Assembly (NCBI GenBank): GCA_945788545.1
Contig: CALZMK010000075.1
Coordinates: forward strand, 1 to 7,035
Direction of reading: 5' to 3'
Length of the DNA: 7,035 nucleotides
DNA from: an uncultured Prevotella sp.
Lineage (GTDB): Bacteria > Bacteroidota > Bacteroidia > Bacteroidales > Bacteroidaceae
Shown piece after piece: positions 1-6,499 of the stretch. The notes beneath the pieces are model-generated. The model made no database searches and had not been told where the DNA came from. It saw only the letters and a program-made list of their open reading frames with translations. Every line of letters begins with the position of its first letter. Positions within the stretch are counted from its first letter, which is position 1. The position numbers and the translations under genes are program-made.

Positions 1-344
1 ACACGCTTGGCATTGATGTCAGCCATGAACATCAGATTGCACCCCTTGGCATAAGAAGTAATAGAGTCGGACGATGCCACCGACTTACGGAATATCACAT
101 CACCCTTGGCAGCAGTATCTATATGCAGTTCCAACTTTGTATATACAGCACCCTTTATCTCGGCGTCACCATTTGCCACTTCCAGTTTGTTGGCATATAC
201 GGCTCCTTCCACGATGGAATCTTCCATTATAGTGACATTACGTTCCAATTCCGAAACGGTGTGAGGAAGAATAGAACTTCTTACAAGGTTCTCTTTCAGC
301 AGGACCTCACCCTCCATGCTTATGATATTTAATTCTTTTTTCAT
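1..344 (-). CDS. Bactofilin-like polymer-forming beta-helix protein (3' end beyond window)
   Basis: The first 114 codons of a minus-strand gene that leaves the window at its left edge. The start is ATG at 344, giving MKKELNIISMEGEVLL. After about residue 35 the protein becomes a run of short beta-strand repeats with alternating hydrophobic residues and turn glycines (IVEGAVYANKLEV, AEIKGAVYTKLEL, KGDVIFRKSV, MADINAKRV). This is the pattern of the bactofilin-type right-handed beta-helix, whose known members self-assemble into filaments or patches, often at the inner membrane. No signal peptide or membrane segment is seen. It is the last visible gene of the five-gene unit, 22 nt after the preceding stop, with no clear Shine-Dalgarno sequence. 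The fold assignment rests on repeat rhythm; another beta-helix protein is possible. Terminator and C-terminus are not visible. Confidence 0.6.
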   Translation of the reverse strand, partial: MKKELNIISMEGEVLLKENLVRSSILPHTVSELERNVTIMEDSIVEGAVYANKLEVANGDAEIKGAVYTKLELHIDTAAKGDVIFRKSVASSDSITSYAKGCNLMFMADINAKR

Positions 345-366
345 AATAAAGTTTCTTTTGTTAGTT

Positions 367-1398
367 TTATGCGAATGTTCTCATAACACTCTTTTCAAAT
401 AGTTTTTTCATTTGAATAGCAATACGATGAGTCTGCGGCGTTCCATCGTCAAATTCTCCAATTTGCTGGTTGAAATACTCACTTATACGATTCATCGTGT
501 CGCCACTCATATCCATATCCCTCAGTTCAACCTGACGGTTTCTGATCAACTCGTCCGCTCTGCCGGCAACATCCATCATAGGATTAAAGAATACTTTCGT
601 GTCTTCATTCCCCGATTTGTCCGTTCTTTCTGCCATTATCACGACAGGAGCATAATGCAGTTCGTTTCTATCGCCATCCAAAGCGAAAGTGGCTACAGCC
701 CTTTTCAATGACCTGTTGTCATCGATGTAGCGAGACGAACTGTTGATAAGACATTCCGCATTTCGTTTCATCTTTGACACCTGTATGGCAATTCGTGCCG
801 AGTCGCTTTCCTTACCGCTTGTTGTCACTGTAGAGAGCAGTTCTGACTCCACCCTGCGGTTTTGCTCTTTCTTGACTTGATCTACAAAATCAAAACAAGG
901 TTTGATGAGTGCCTGCATGCGATTCTTGAATTCCTTGTTAATCGTTTCGAACAAACCCATGTAGCGCGACTTAATGCGGTTGAAGTCCTTGTTCATCACG
1001 TCATGCTTGTGAGCAAGTTCATCGCATTGCTGTTTCAGTTCGCCTGCCAAGGCATGCATCTCAGCCGCCATACCGGCATTCTGCATATTGATGTTTTGTT
1101 CAATCATATTGAGGAATCCCGAACCGACATGCTCCACGATAGCCTTCTCGTTAGCTTTCTTGACAGCCACACTGGCAGCCTTGAAACCTACAATGGAATT
1201 GGTGAGAGTTCCCAAACTGCGGGCAGAGTCGTCAACACTTGCGTCAAAGGGGTTTGTATCAACGTTCACATTGACTTTTACATCTTTATGACGTGTAACC
1301 TCATTTGTCTCGATATCATACGTGTCGCCACGTTTGACGAGCCTTGACACATGGTCCTTATACTCTACTGTTATTGTCTTCGATACAGTATAACTCAT
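367..1398 (-). CDS. Uncharacterised helical protein, paralogue of the upstream 307-aa protein
   Basis: A 343-aa protein that I do not recognise. Residues 1-48 are beta-rich and charged (KTITVEYKDHVSRLV, DVKVNVNVD). Residues 75-185 are strongly helical and probably coiled coil, including GSGFLNMIEQN (92-102) and DFNRIKSRYMGLFETINKEF (138-157). Then come a second helical block (about 200-235), a predicted strand LHYAPVVIMAE (247-257) and a helical tail. It has no signal peptide, membrane segment or enzyme motif, so it is probably cytoplasmic or peripheral. It aligns by eye along most of its length with the product of the gene directly upstream, so the two arose by tandem duplication. The gap to that gene is 11 nt and its ribosome-binding site overlaps the upstream stop codon, which suggests coupled translation. 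A role in a membrane-associated complex is inferred only from the neighbours. Confidence 0.85.
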   Translation of the reverse strand: MSYTVSKTITVEYKDHVSRLVKRGDTYDIETNEVTRHKDVKVNVNVDTNPFDASVDDSARSLGTLTNSIVGFKAASVAVKKANEKAIVEHVGSGFLNMIEQNINMQNAGMAAEMHALAGELKQQCDELAHKHDVMNKDFNRIKSRYMGLFETINKEFKNRMQALIKPCFDFVDQVKKEQNRRVESELLSTVTTSGKESDSARIAIQVSKMKRNAECLINSSSRYIDDNRSLKRAVATFALDGDRNELHYAPVVIMAERTDKSGNEDTKVFFNPMMDVAGRADELIRNRQVELRDMDMSGDTMNRISEYFNQQIGEFDDGTPQTHRIAIQMKKLFEKSVMRTFA

Positions 1399-1401
1399 AA
1401 G

Positions 1402-1411
1402 CCCTCCTCCT
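1402..1411 (-). promoter_or_regulatory. Strong Shine-Dalgarno site for the 343-aa gene
   Basis: The minus strand reads TAGGAGGAGGGCTTATG. AGGAGG (1411-1406) ends 7 nt before the ATG at 1398 and overlaps the TAG stop of the preceding gene (1412-1410). A second GGAGGG follows immediately. Such an extended purine-rich site is unusual for Bacteroidetes, which often lack one, and it fixes the start codon. Confidence 0.8.
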
Positions 1412-2333
1412 ATAATGTTTCCAGTTTGTCATTAAACATTTTAGTCATCAAATCCTTGATTCGCTTAGGAAGTTCTGATTTTTCCACCATTTCCATGTAG
1501 TTATTCGCCACATTAGCCACGGTTTCATCGTTTTGCTTCCATTCAAGCGAGTCTTTGTTGCTATTGAGTTCATGAATGGCTTGCTGATAAGCCACATCAC
1601 CAAAATACTTGCGCAGTGTAGGATTCTCCTTCAGTGTTATTATACCCTTGCGACCTTCTGTTGTTTCCTCATCAACGACTACTGGCACATAGTATGTTTC
1701 AGTTGTATTACTGTCGTGATTAACATACATATCCGTAGTCTGACGGCGTATTTGGTCGTTTCTCACATAGTCTGCCACATTCTCAATCAGTGACTGAGCA
1801 TTGCTTTTCAGTCGTGCGGCGGCAATGGCCTGCATGGCAGAGAGACTTTCCGACTGCAGTACGGGCACTCCCGAGACAAGACCATATATGCGGTTTTGCA
1901 ACTGTTTCATGTAGTGTGTACAGAACTGCATCACCGGTCGGTCGAGCTCTGCTATACGATTCTTCATCTCCTGGTTCAGACTTCCGAATAGTTTAGCATA
2001 GCGTGCACTAATCATATTGTAGTCGCCCGACATGCGGTTTTGCAAATTCTGAAGAGCTTTCTGTTGCTGCATAAGTTCCATAGCAAGAGCCTGTGTCTTT
2101 GCCTTCTCGTTGGCTACACGCTGGGCAATCTGGCTCATCACCACATTAAAGAAACCCGTATCGAGTTTTCCGCATATAGTGTTGGCGGATGACTTTTCCT
2201 GGGCAATGACAGCCGTCTCCATGACACCCACGGCAGCAGTTGTCTTTCCTACCTGATGAGCCACCTCGCTCATCTTGTCTGCCATCGGCTGGGTAGTGAC
2301 ATTGATGTCGAATGAATCATCTAATAATCCCAT
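1410..2333 (-). CDS. Uncharacterised helical protein, paralogue of the downstream 343-aa protein
   Basis: A 307-aa protein, not recognised. I place the start at ATG 2333 (MGLLDDSFDINVTT) because a perfect GGAGGA lies 7 nt upstream; an in-frame TTG at 2348 would bury that site inside the gene. Residues 60-150 form a long helical, probably coiled-coil stretch (DTGFFNVVMSQIAQ, then DYNMISARYAKLFGSLNQEM at 104-123). A second helical segment covers about 165-195, followed by a predicted strand TYYVPVVVDEE (213-223) and a helical C-terminus. The paralogue has the same order of blocks: GSGFLNMI, DFNRIKSRYMGLF, NRMQALIKP and HYAPVVIMAE match DTGFFNVV, DYNMISARYAKLF, NRIAELDRP and YYVPVVVDEE. No signal peptide, TM segment or catalytic motif is visible. 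It starts 17 nt after the stop of the 648-aa gene and belongs to the same transcriptional unit. Confidence 0.85.
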   Translation of the reverse strand: MGLLDDSFDINVTTQPMADKMSEVAHQVGKTTAAVGVMETAVIAQEKSSANTICGKLDTGFFNVVMSQIAQRVANEKAKTQALAMELMQQQKALQNLQNRMSGDYNMISARYAKLFGSLNQEMKNRIAELDRPVMQFCTHYMKQLQNRIYGLVSGVPVLQSESLSAMQAIAAARLKSNAQSLIENVADYVRNDQIRRQTTDMYVNHDSNTTETYYVPVVVDEETTEGRKGIITLKENPTLRKYFGDVAYQQAIHELNSNKDSLEWKQNDETVANVANNYMEMVEKSELPKRIKDLMTKMFNDKLETL

Positions 2334-2340
2334 AATCTTT

Positions 2341-2346
2341 TCCTCC
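2341..2346 (-). promoter_or_regulatory. Shine-Dalgarno site GGAGGA for the 307-aa gene
   Basis: GGAGGA on the minus strand lies 7 nt before the ATG at 2333 and just after the TAA stop of the preceding gene (2353-2351). It is the main reason for choosing the 307-aa start over the longer TTG-initiated frame. Confidence 0.8.
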
Positions 2347-2350
2347 AAAA

Positions 2351-4297
2351 TTAATTTGACTCATTATTCTCATTCTCTTCGGGCTCATTCAACTCTTGCA
2401 GTGTCGTTGCTGCATATCGTGCCACATTGAGTGACAATTGTTCAGCGACGGAGTCATCAACAGATGGAGAAGGAGGCAGTATTGACACCTGGGCATACAG
2501 AGGATTGATGCTTGCCAAAGGACGGCGGCGGGCATCCAATTGATCCTGATTGTCGTTTGCCGATACCAAGTCCTTTGCCATGCTGTCTCTCAGTGAGGCA
2601 TCATAGTACTCAATAAACTCAAAGTTACGTGCGCGCTCGTCGATATCTCCCTTCAGACGATCCATATATTCATCAAAGTCATCCTGTGCCTTTCTGAACT
2701 GTTGCGACTGTCCTTCGAAGGCTGCCAATGTGGTGGCATCGACATCCTCTTTCTTGTCTTCAATCTGTTCTGCAGCCTTACCTGCCTCCATCTGCTTGCG
2801 CATTGTGCCCTTAATCTCGGCGATACTCTCGATGGTAGCCTGCGATGCCAAGAACTTGGTCATGTTACTTCGCATGATGTTCAGCAGGTCGTCACTCGAC
2901 GTACGGTTTCTTCCATAGAAGTCCTCAGTGTCCTGATGCCACTGGTTCAGATAGTTAATCTTCTGGTTCTTGATATCATTATATACGCGCATACGTTCGA
3001 TACGTGTCTCTGCCAACAGATTCTGTACGATTGGCGCAACGATTTCTTCCTGTATCTGACTGATACCGAATGGCATTGTAGTTACCGTACCATCCTCGGC
3101 AACCCAATTGCCTGTCTGTGCATCATATTTCACACGCGAACTGGCCTTGAGTTGGAATGGCTTATAGTTATCCACAGTGTCGGAATAGTTGAAGTTGGTG
3201 TTACGTATCTTCTCGATCTCCTCATGCTCCAACAGCGGAGAATAGTGATTGTAGGAGTTCTTGAGGATAGTGAACAACAACTGATTCGAACTGTCAATGA
3301 GTTTGTTGTTTGAAGCAATCTTCAGTGTGGCAACAGTCTGCACGGCAATACCAATATTGTTGATAAGATGTTTCAACACCTCCTCAAAGTTGGCATTCTC
3401 CTTGGCAAATTGTGCATGGAAATCGTTAATCTGCCTGAATTCCTCTATCTCCTTATTATATCTGTTCTCGTCGAAGACAGCTGTAACAGGTGCGTCTTCC
3501 ACATCTGTTGTGGCATAGAGACTGAGGTAGTTCATGATGTCACTGCCAGGCTCGACGAATGGCACTTTTATCTCCTTTGTAGTTACGTCCGAGAGATAGT
3601 ATGCTCCAGTGCGGAGTGTGCGGTCCATCTTACCGAAATAGTCATAGAATTTCACGTCTTGGATAGAACTTGAATATTCAGATGTCTCAACGTTTTCCAC
3701 CTGCTCGTCTTGTTCAACAATCGGAGCCTCGGTTGACAGCTGCTCAAGGTCCTTAAGCGTATTCACAAGTGCCTGAGGATTATTGGCAACCTGGAGATTT
3801 ATAGTAGTGTCGGGAGTAGAACCAGTCAAGTCAACAACCACGCTCTTGTCGCCTAATGATATTGTCTTGGCAACAGGTACGTATGTCACACCTATCTTAC
3901 TTACCTTGTAATCGCGGAAGATGTTCTGCTTTTCAGTCTGCAGTTGTTGTTTTTTTTCTTCCACCTCGTCAATCTCCTTTTGCACATTCTTTACAAACAT
4001 GTATGTCTTGCCGGCATAGCCTAAGCCAGCCAATACAAGAAGGGCAAGAATACTGTGCACTACCACTCCGAGAATAATGCCCAGCACAATAAGTGCGCCG
4101 CTGATGGCATAATCACGGTTTACATGATCCTTTTGGGCTTCGATTCCCGCAATCTCATTTTCCAACTCGCCACACTGATTATCCAAGGCATCTTCCTGGT
4201 CGATAATCTTTTGTGCAGCATTCAAATAAAAGTCAAACAAGACACTCGCCTGGTCTTGATAGACATCCATTGAGGATTCAAATACTTTTCCTTTCAT
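2351..4297 (-). CDS. Large membrane-anchored coiled-coil protein, uncharacterised
   Basis: A 648-aa protein that I do not recognise. Residues 1-62 are helical and acidic. Residues 64-98 are two closely spaced hydrophobic segments (AISGALIVLGIILGVVV and ILALLVLAGLGYAG), probably a membrane hairpin leaving both ends on the same side. Residues 101-130 are a charged coiled coil (VQKEIDEVEEKKQQLQTEK). Residues 133-172 are beta-rich, including TYVPVAKTISL and KSVVVDLTG. An acidic linker (about 190-210) leads to a large helical region (275-575) with likely coiled coils near 430-460 and 490-570. The C-terminal tail is acidic and Asn-rich (EPEENENNESN). No Walker, protease or nuclease motif was found. 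The ATG at 4297 lies 3 nt after the stop of the preceding gene and has no Shine-Dalgarno sequence, so translational coupling is likely; ATG at residue 10 is an alternative start. It is the largest product of the unit and may be its membrane anchor (inference). Confidence 0.85.
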   Translation of the reverse strand: MKGKVFESSMDVYQDQASVLFDFYLNAAQKIIDQEDALDNQCGELENEIAGIEAQKDHVNRDYAISGALIVLGIILGVVVHSILALLVLAGLGYAGKTYMFVKNVQKEIDEVEEKKQQLQTEKQNIFRDYKVSKIGVTYVPVAKTISLGDKSVVVDLTGSTPDTTINLQVANNPQALVNTLKDLEQLSTEAPIVEQDEQVENVETSEYSSSIQDVKFYDYFGKMDRTLRTGAYYLSDVTTKEIKVPFVEPGSDIMNYLSLYATTDVEDAPVTAVFDENRYNKEIEEFRQINDFHAQFAKENANFEEVLKHLINNIGIAVQTVATLKIASNNKLIDSSNQLLFTILKNSYNHYSPLLEHEEIEKIRNTNFNYSDTVDNYKPFQLKASSRVKYDAQTGNWVAEDGTVTTMPFGISQIQEEIVAPIVQNLLAETRIERMRVYNDIKNQKINYLNQWHQDTEDFYGRNRTSSDDLLNIMRSNMTKFLASQATIESIAEIKGTMRKQMEAGKAAEQIEDKKEDVDATTLAAFEGQSQQFRKAQDDFDEYMDRLKGDIDERARNFEFIEYYDASLRDSMAKDLVSANDNQDQLDARRRPLASINPLYAQVSILPPSPSVDDSVAEQLSLNVARYAATTLQELNEPEENENNESN

Positions 4298-4300
4298 AGA

Positions 4301-4933
4301 TTAATATGTTTTAATTCTTTGTGATAATAGTGTCGTAGCTTTTTCTACTATTGCAGTTATTGTTGGCATATCCGCCCCATTGTCCAGACTCTCTTGGATT
4401 TGCATTATTGTACTGCTTAGGGATTTCTCCAATGCAACAGCTGTAGGTGAATTGCTTGGGGATATGTATGTCAAGCGCTCGCACAGCTTATTAATACTTG
4501 TGCGTATCTCGGCATCGAGCGCGGTGTTTACACTTGCCGTTATGCGTAGTTGTTGTGCCAAGGCCACCAGTTGGTCTTTCGACTGATTGCGCTGTTGGCT
4601 CGTATCTGCCACTTTGTGCATACGTTCTGTAGAAGAGGCACCCAACATCAGACCTATAACCATCAGAAACAGGAAGCACAACTGATAGAACAACTGCCAC
4701 GAGAACGAAATGGTATAAACTATTCCAAGAACAATACCAAGGATGGAGAGTATGACATATAGCCAAAGGGCATAAATCCTCACTCCTGCTGCCGGAATGT
4801 CTCTGGCAAATTCCTTGTTGCTATAGAACAATCCGCCATAAACATACAACGAACTGTTGCAGATACGCAAGAATACGGGAAAGAAAAAGGCGCATAGGAT
4901 ATGAAAACAGAGAGACTGACAGTGAAATGTCAT
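4301..4933 (-). CDS. Small two-TM membrane protein with helical cytoplasmic tail; 5' end uncertain
   Basis: The open frame is 210 codons from ATG 4933. Two hydrophobic helices are clear at residues 54-77 (YALWLYVILSILGIVLGIVY) and 80-99 (LFYQLCFLFLMVIGLMLG). A soluble helical tail follows from 100 to 210 (SSTERMHKVAD, QLVALAQQLR, SINKLCERL, IVEKATTLLSQRIKTY). The family is not recognised. The first 28 or so residues are read from the antisense strand of the hipB tail and hipA start, so they are unlikely to be native. The next in-frame ATG lies only inside the second TM helix, so the native start is either a TTG (for example the codons of L29 or L35) or has been lost in a rearrangement. The gene ends 3 nt before the 648-aa gene and heads the visible unit. 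No Bacteroidetes-type -7 element was found upstream on this strand. Confidence 0.65.
   Translation of the reverse strand: MTFHCQSLCFHILCAFFFPVFLRICNSSLYVYGGLFYSNKEFARDIPAAGVRIYALWLYVILSILGIVLGIVYTISFSWQLFYQLCFLFLMVIGLMLGASSTERMHKVADTSQQRNQSKDQLVALAQQLRITASVNTALDAEIRTSINKLCERLTYISPSNSPTAVALEKSLSSTIMQIQESLDNGADMPTITAIVEKATTLLSQRIKTY
4851..4898 (+). repeat. 48-bp direct repeat, copy 1
   Basis: This segment is identical at 46 of 48 positions to 6500-6547 in the same orientation, differing at offsets 14 (T versus A) and 26 (C versus T). Similarity stops abruptly on both sides. It corresponds to all but the last two codons of the probable hipB tail. The two copies start 1649 bp apart and bracket the hipA remnant and the ATPase gene. 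Confidence 0.85.
4851..4904 (+). pseudogene. Remnant: 3' end of a probable hipB-type antitoxin gene
   Basis: Eighteen codons (ELLQIRKNTGKKKAHRI, then stop TGA) remain. The stop overlaps the ATG of the hipA remnant as ATGA, the coupled arrangement typical of hipBA operons. The Lys/Arg-rich end resembles the basic tails of some XRE-type antitoxins. The frame closes with a stop four codons upstream of the preserved part, so the DNA-binding domain is absent. The hipB label comes mainly from position, because too little protein survives for family recognition. Confidence 0.45.
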
Positions 4934-5116
4934 TCGAGGACGGTGGGACGCCTTTCACTTACTCCCGACAACAAGTTGTGCGCTTTCGAATACGATGCGG
5001 GATGGCTTATTGATGGATTCAGCATATCTCCACTCGAACTGCCGTTGCGCGAAGGGCTCTTCATAGCCAAGCCCCGTCCGTTCTACGGTAATTTTGGAGT
5101 GTTCGAAGACACTTAG
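4901..5116 (+). pseudogene. hipA: hipA remnant: N-terminal 71 codons of a HipA-type toxin kinase
   Basis: ATG 4901 to TAG 5114-5116 encodes 71 aa with the hallmarks of the HipA N-terminal (Couple_hipA) domain in order: TVGRLSLTPDN (about 14-24), AFEYDAGWLIDGFSISPLEL (28-47), a PLREG turn, then PRPFYGNFGVFED (58-70). Full HipA proteins are roughly 400 aa or more and continue here as S-L-P-D-G into the kinase fold. This frame instead ends in a Thr and a stop, so no catalytic residues are present and it cannot be an active kinase. Intact HipA phosphorylates glutamyl-tRNA synthetase or related targets and is neutralised by HipB. The abrupt end marks a rearrangement junction near 5110. The remnant lies opposite the 5' end of the two-TM gene. 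Whether the short peptide is made is unknown. Confidence 0.85.
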
Positions 5117-5122
5117 TTTTTT
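5098..5122 (+). terminator. Possible weak intrinsic terminator at the hipA break
   Basis: AGTGTT (5098-5103) pairs with GACACT (5108-5113), counting one G-U pair, around a CGAA tetraloop. After TAG comes a run of six T (5117-5122). The stem is short and straddles the truncation point, so it may be accidental. Confidence 0.3.
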
Positions 5123-5181
5123 CACTACTTTTGGCTAATTTAGATATAAATATCCTGGTGTATTCTCCTAAAAGAATAGAC

Positions 5182-5230
5182 CTTCAGAGTTTTCCCGTCA
5201 ATGACAAACTTCAGAGTTGTCTCCCGTCAA
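5182..5230. repeat. Imperfect direct repeat (20 and 22 bp) after the ATPase stop
   Basis: CTTCAGAGTTTTCCCGTCAA (5182-5201) and CTTCAGAGTTGTCTCCCGTC plus AA (5209-5230) are near-identical units separated by TGACAAA. The second unit differs by a small internal expansion. They sit within 50 bp of the ATPase stop codon, in the gap between it and the hipA remnant. Confidence 0.8.
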
Positions 5231-5231
5231 G

Positions 5232-6386
5232 TCAATGCGGAGAAAGTACTCTTTCCCTAAGCCATAGCGACAGAATGGGGTCGCACATCTCTATTCTCTT
5301 GGCAGCTACCGTCATGATTAGGTCCTTATCTGTTAGGGATTTCTTTAGCCTGGTGATATTGGCAGCAGTGCCAAGGTGATATTTGCTGAGGACTGCGGAT
5401 TGTGTAAATCCCGTGTTGACACCCTCAATTATCGCCCTTAGGAAATTCATTTGGTAAGAAGATAAATCCTCTGTTTGCTGTATAAACAACGGTTCGCACG
5501 AGTCGAGTAGTTTGTTGACTGCATATCTGAGGTCTTCCTCTGTCGCCGTATCCTTTGTCTTCAGCCAAACAAACCACGACAGTTGTTGAACGTATGAGGA
5601 GTATCTGTCAGTCAGTATGCAAATATCCTTGGCGATATTTTCAGAGATATGCTTGCCCGTAACCTCAAACCTTGCACAGATAAACTTCACCCAATCCTCT
5701 TCTGAAATTTTCTGTAGATAAACAATATCGCCAAATCGGTAGAAAGGATAGCTGTGGTTCTGGAACATTGTCTCCATAATGTGTTTCTTGCTTCCGTAAA
5801 GACAATAGGACACTCGTTTTTGAAGTTGCCATATACTGCGGAGTTTCTTTTGGAATGTCAATGAGTCTTGAAAGTCACCAATCTGCTGAAACTCGTCGAT
5901 ACAAACAACTATCCTATATCCTTTTTCCTCTGCAATTTTCTCCGGCAATGCCAATACGTCTTCTGTAGTATTGTTTGATGAATTATATTCCAGTGTTACC
6001 GAAAAATCATTTAATGGGTCTTGACCGAAACTAATCTTAGGGACGAATCGGCTTAAAAAGACTTTGGCGTTTTCAATCCATTCCTCCCATCGGTTGGATG
6101 TAGCTCGGACAACCGCTGTGGCAAATGAGTTGATGAAATCATACTCCGAACGGCAGCTAAAAGCATCTATGCGAGCAATCCTGACTTCTGGACCTTCTAC
6201 CAATGAGCACACTTTGTCAACTAAAGATGTTTTTCCCATACGGCGTGGGGAAATAAGAATTGTATTCACGCCATATATGAAATTCATCTTCAGCCTTTCC
6301 GTTTCTTCCCTGCGGTCGGTGAAAGTTTCACCCTCTACTCTTACTCCAAACACGAATGGAGCCTCATCATTGCTTTTCATTGCCAT
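5232..6386 (-). CDS. AAA/STAND-type P-loop ATPase with C-terminal winged-helix-like region
   Basis: A 384-aa ATPase of the archaeal-type ATPase_2 group, which is abundant in Bacteroidetes. The P-loop is SPRRMGKTS (46-54, with G51, K52 and T53). Walker B is IVVCIDEFQQ (159-168, with D164 and E165). A YGSKKHIMETMF stretch (197-208) occupies the usual sensor position, and RFGDIVYLQKISEEDW (217-232) starts the lid region. Residues 310-384 resemble the family's winged-helix tail, including AVLSKYHLGTAANITRLKKS and a conserved-type DPILSLWLRE (369-378). It is intact, with no signal peptide or TM segment, and is presumably cytoplasmic. I chose ATG 6386 (MAMKSNDEAPFVFG) because it lies just downstream of a good promoter; a longer frame to 6554 would include the promoter and 56 unconvincing residues. 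The target is unknown; relatives lie near mobile or defence loci. It seems transcribed alone. Confidence 0.85.
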   Translation of the reverse strand: MAMKSNDEAPFVFGVRVEGETFTDRREETERLKMNFIYGVNTILISPRRMGKTSLVDKVCSLVEGPEVRIARIDAFSCRSEYDFINSFATAVVRATSNRWEEWIENAKVFLSRFVPKISFGQDPLNDFSVTLEYNSSNNTTEDVLALPEKIAEEKGYRIVVCIDEFQQIGDFQDSLTFQKKLRSIWQLQKRVSYCLYGSKKHIMETMFQNHSYPFYRFGDIVYLQKISEEDWVKFICARFEVTGKHISENIAKDICILTDRYSSYVQQLSWFVWLKTKDTATEEDLRYAVNKLLDSCEPLFIQQTEDLSSYQMNFLRAIIEGVNTGFTQSAVLSKYHLGTAANITRLKKSLTDKDLIMTVAAKRIEMCDPILSLWLRERVLSPH

Positions 6387-6403
6387 AATATCAATATTTG
6401 GCT

Positions 6404-6435
6404 GCAAAGTTACGTATTTTCTCCGAATTAAACAA
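6404..6435 (-). promoter_or_regulatory. Bacteroidetes-type promoter of the ATPase gene
   Basis: On the minus strand a TTG (6435-6433) is followed after exactly 20 bp by TAACTTTG (6412-6405), matching the Bacteroidetes housekeeping pattern TTTG/TAnnTTTG with 19-21 bp spacing. The ATG at 6386 is 18 nt beyond the -7 element, so the leader must be very short and has no Shine-Dalgarno sequence. The TTG lies inside the dyad at 6428-6445. Confidence 0.65.
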
Positions 6436-6462
6436 GGTTGTTTAAAACAAAGTTGTTTAAAA
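6428..6462. promoter_or_regulatory. Two tandem operator-like dyads overlapping the ATPase promoter
   Basis: TTAAACAAGGTTGTTTAA (6428-6445) is a perfect 8+8 inverted repeat with a 2-bp centre. An adjacent dyad, AAACAAAGTTGTTT (6445-6458), has the same core and further flanking matches to 6462. Read another way, the site is a 15-bp tandem duplication (6431-6445 and 6446-6460). The first dyad covers the -33 TTG, so a bound dimer would be expected to block transcription. The binding protein is unknown; autoregulation by the ATPase's own winged-helix region or control by a lost HipB are guesses. Confidence 0.6.
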
Positions 6463-6499
6463 TGTATAATTTGACGGATTTTAATACTCCACCATGGAT

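Noticed and set aside
862..1347. 161-codon open frame on the plus strand
   Set aside because: It lies wholly antisense to the 343-aa gene, which has a strong ribosome-binding site and a clear paralogue. The translated sequence is Cys/His-rich and has no family features.
2334..2348. TTG start adding five residues to the 307-aa protein
   Set aside because: The GGAGGA Shine-Dalgarno site would lie within the coding sequence; ATG 2333 is ideally spaced.
2702..3313. 203-codon open frame on the plus strand
   Set aside because: It is antisense to the 648-aa gene and its composition (Leu/Cys/Ile-rich without domain pattern) is typical of a reverse-strand shadow.
5126..5133. TACTTTTG on the plus strand as a -7 promoter element
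   Set aside because: The nearest upstream TTTG (5093-5096) is about 29 bp away, outside the usual 19-21 bp, and no plus-strand gene follows.
5161..5178. TATTCT/AGAATA inverted repeat as a terminator of the ATPase gene
   Set aside because: The stem is six AT-rich pairs with no T-run after it on the minus strand, too weak to call.
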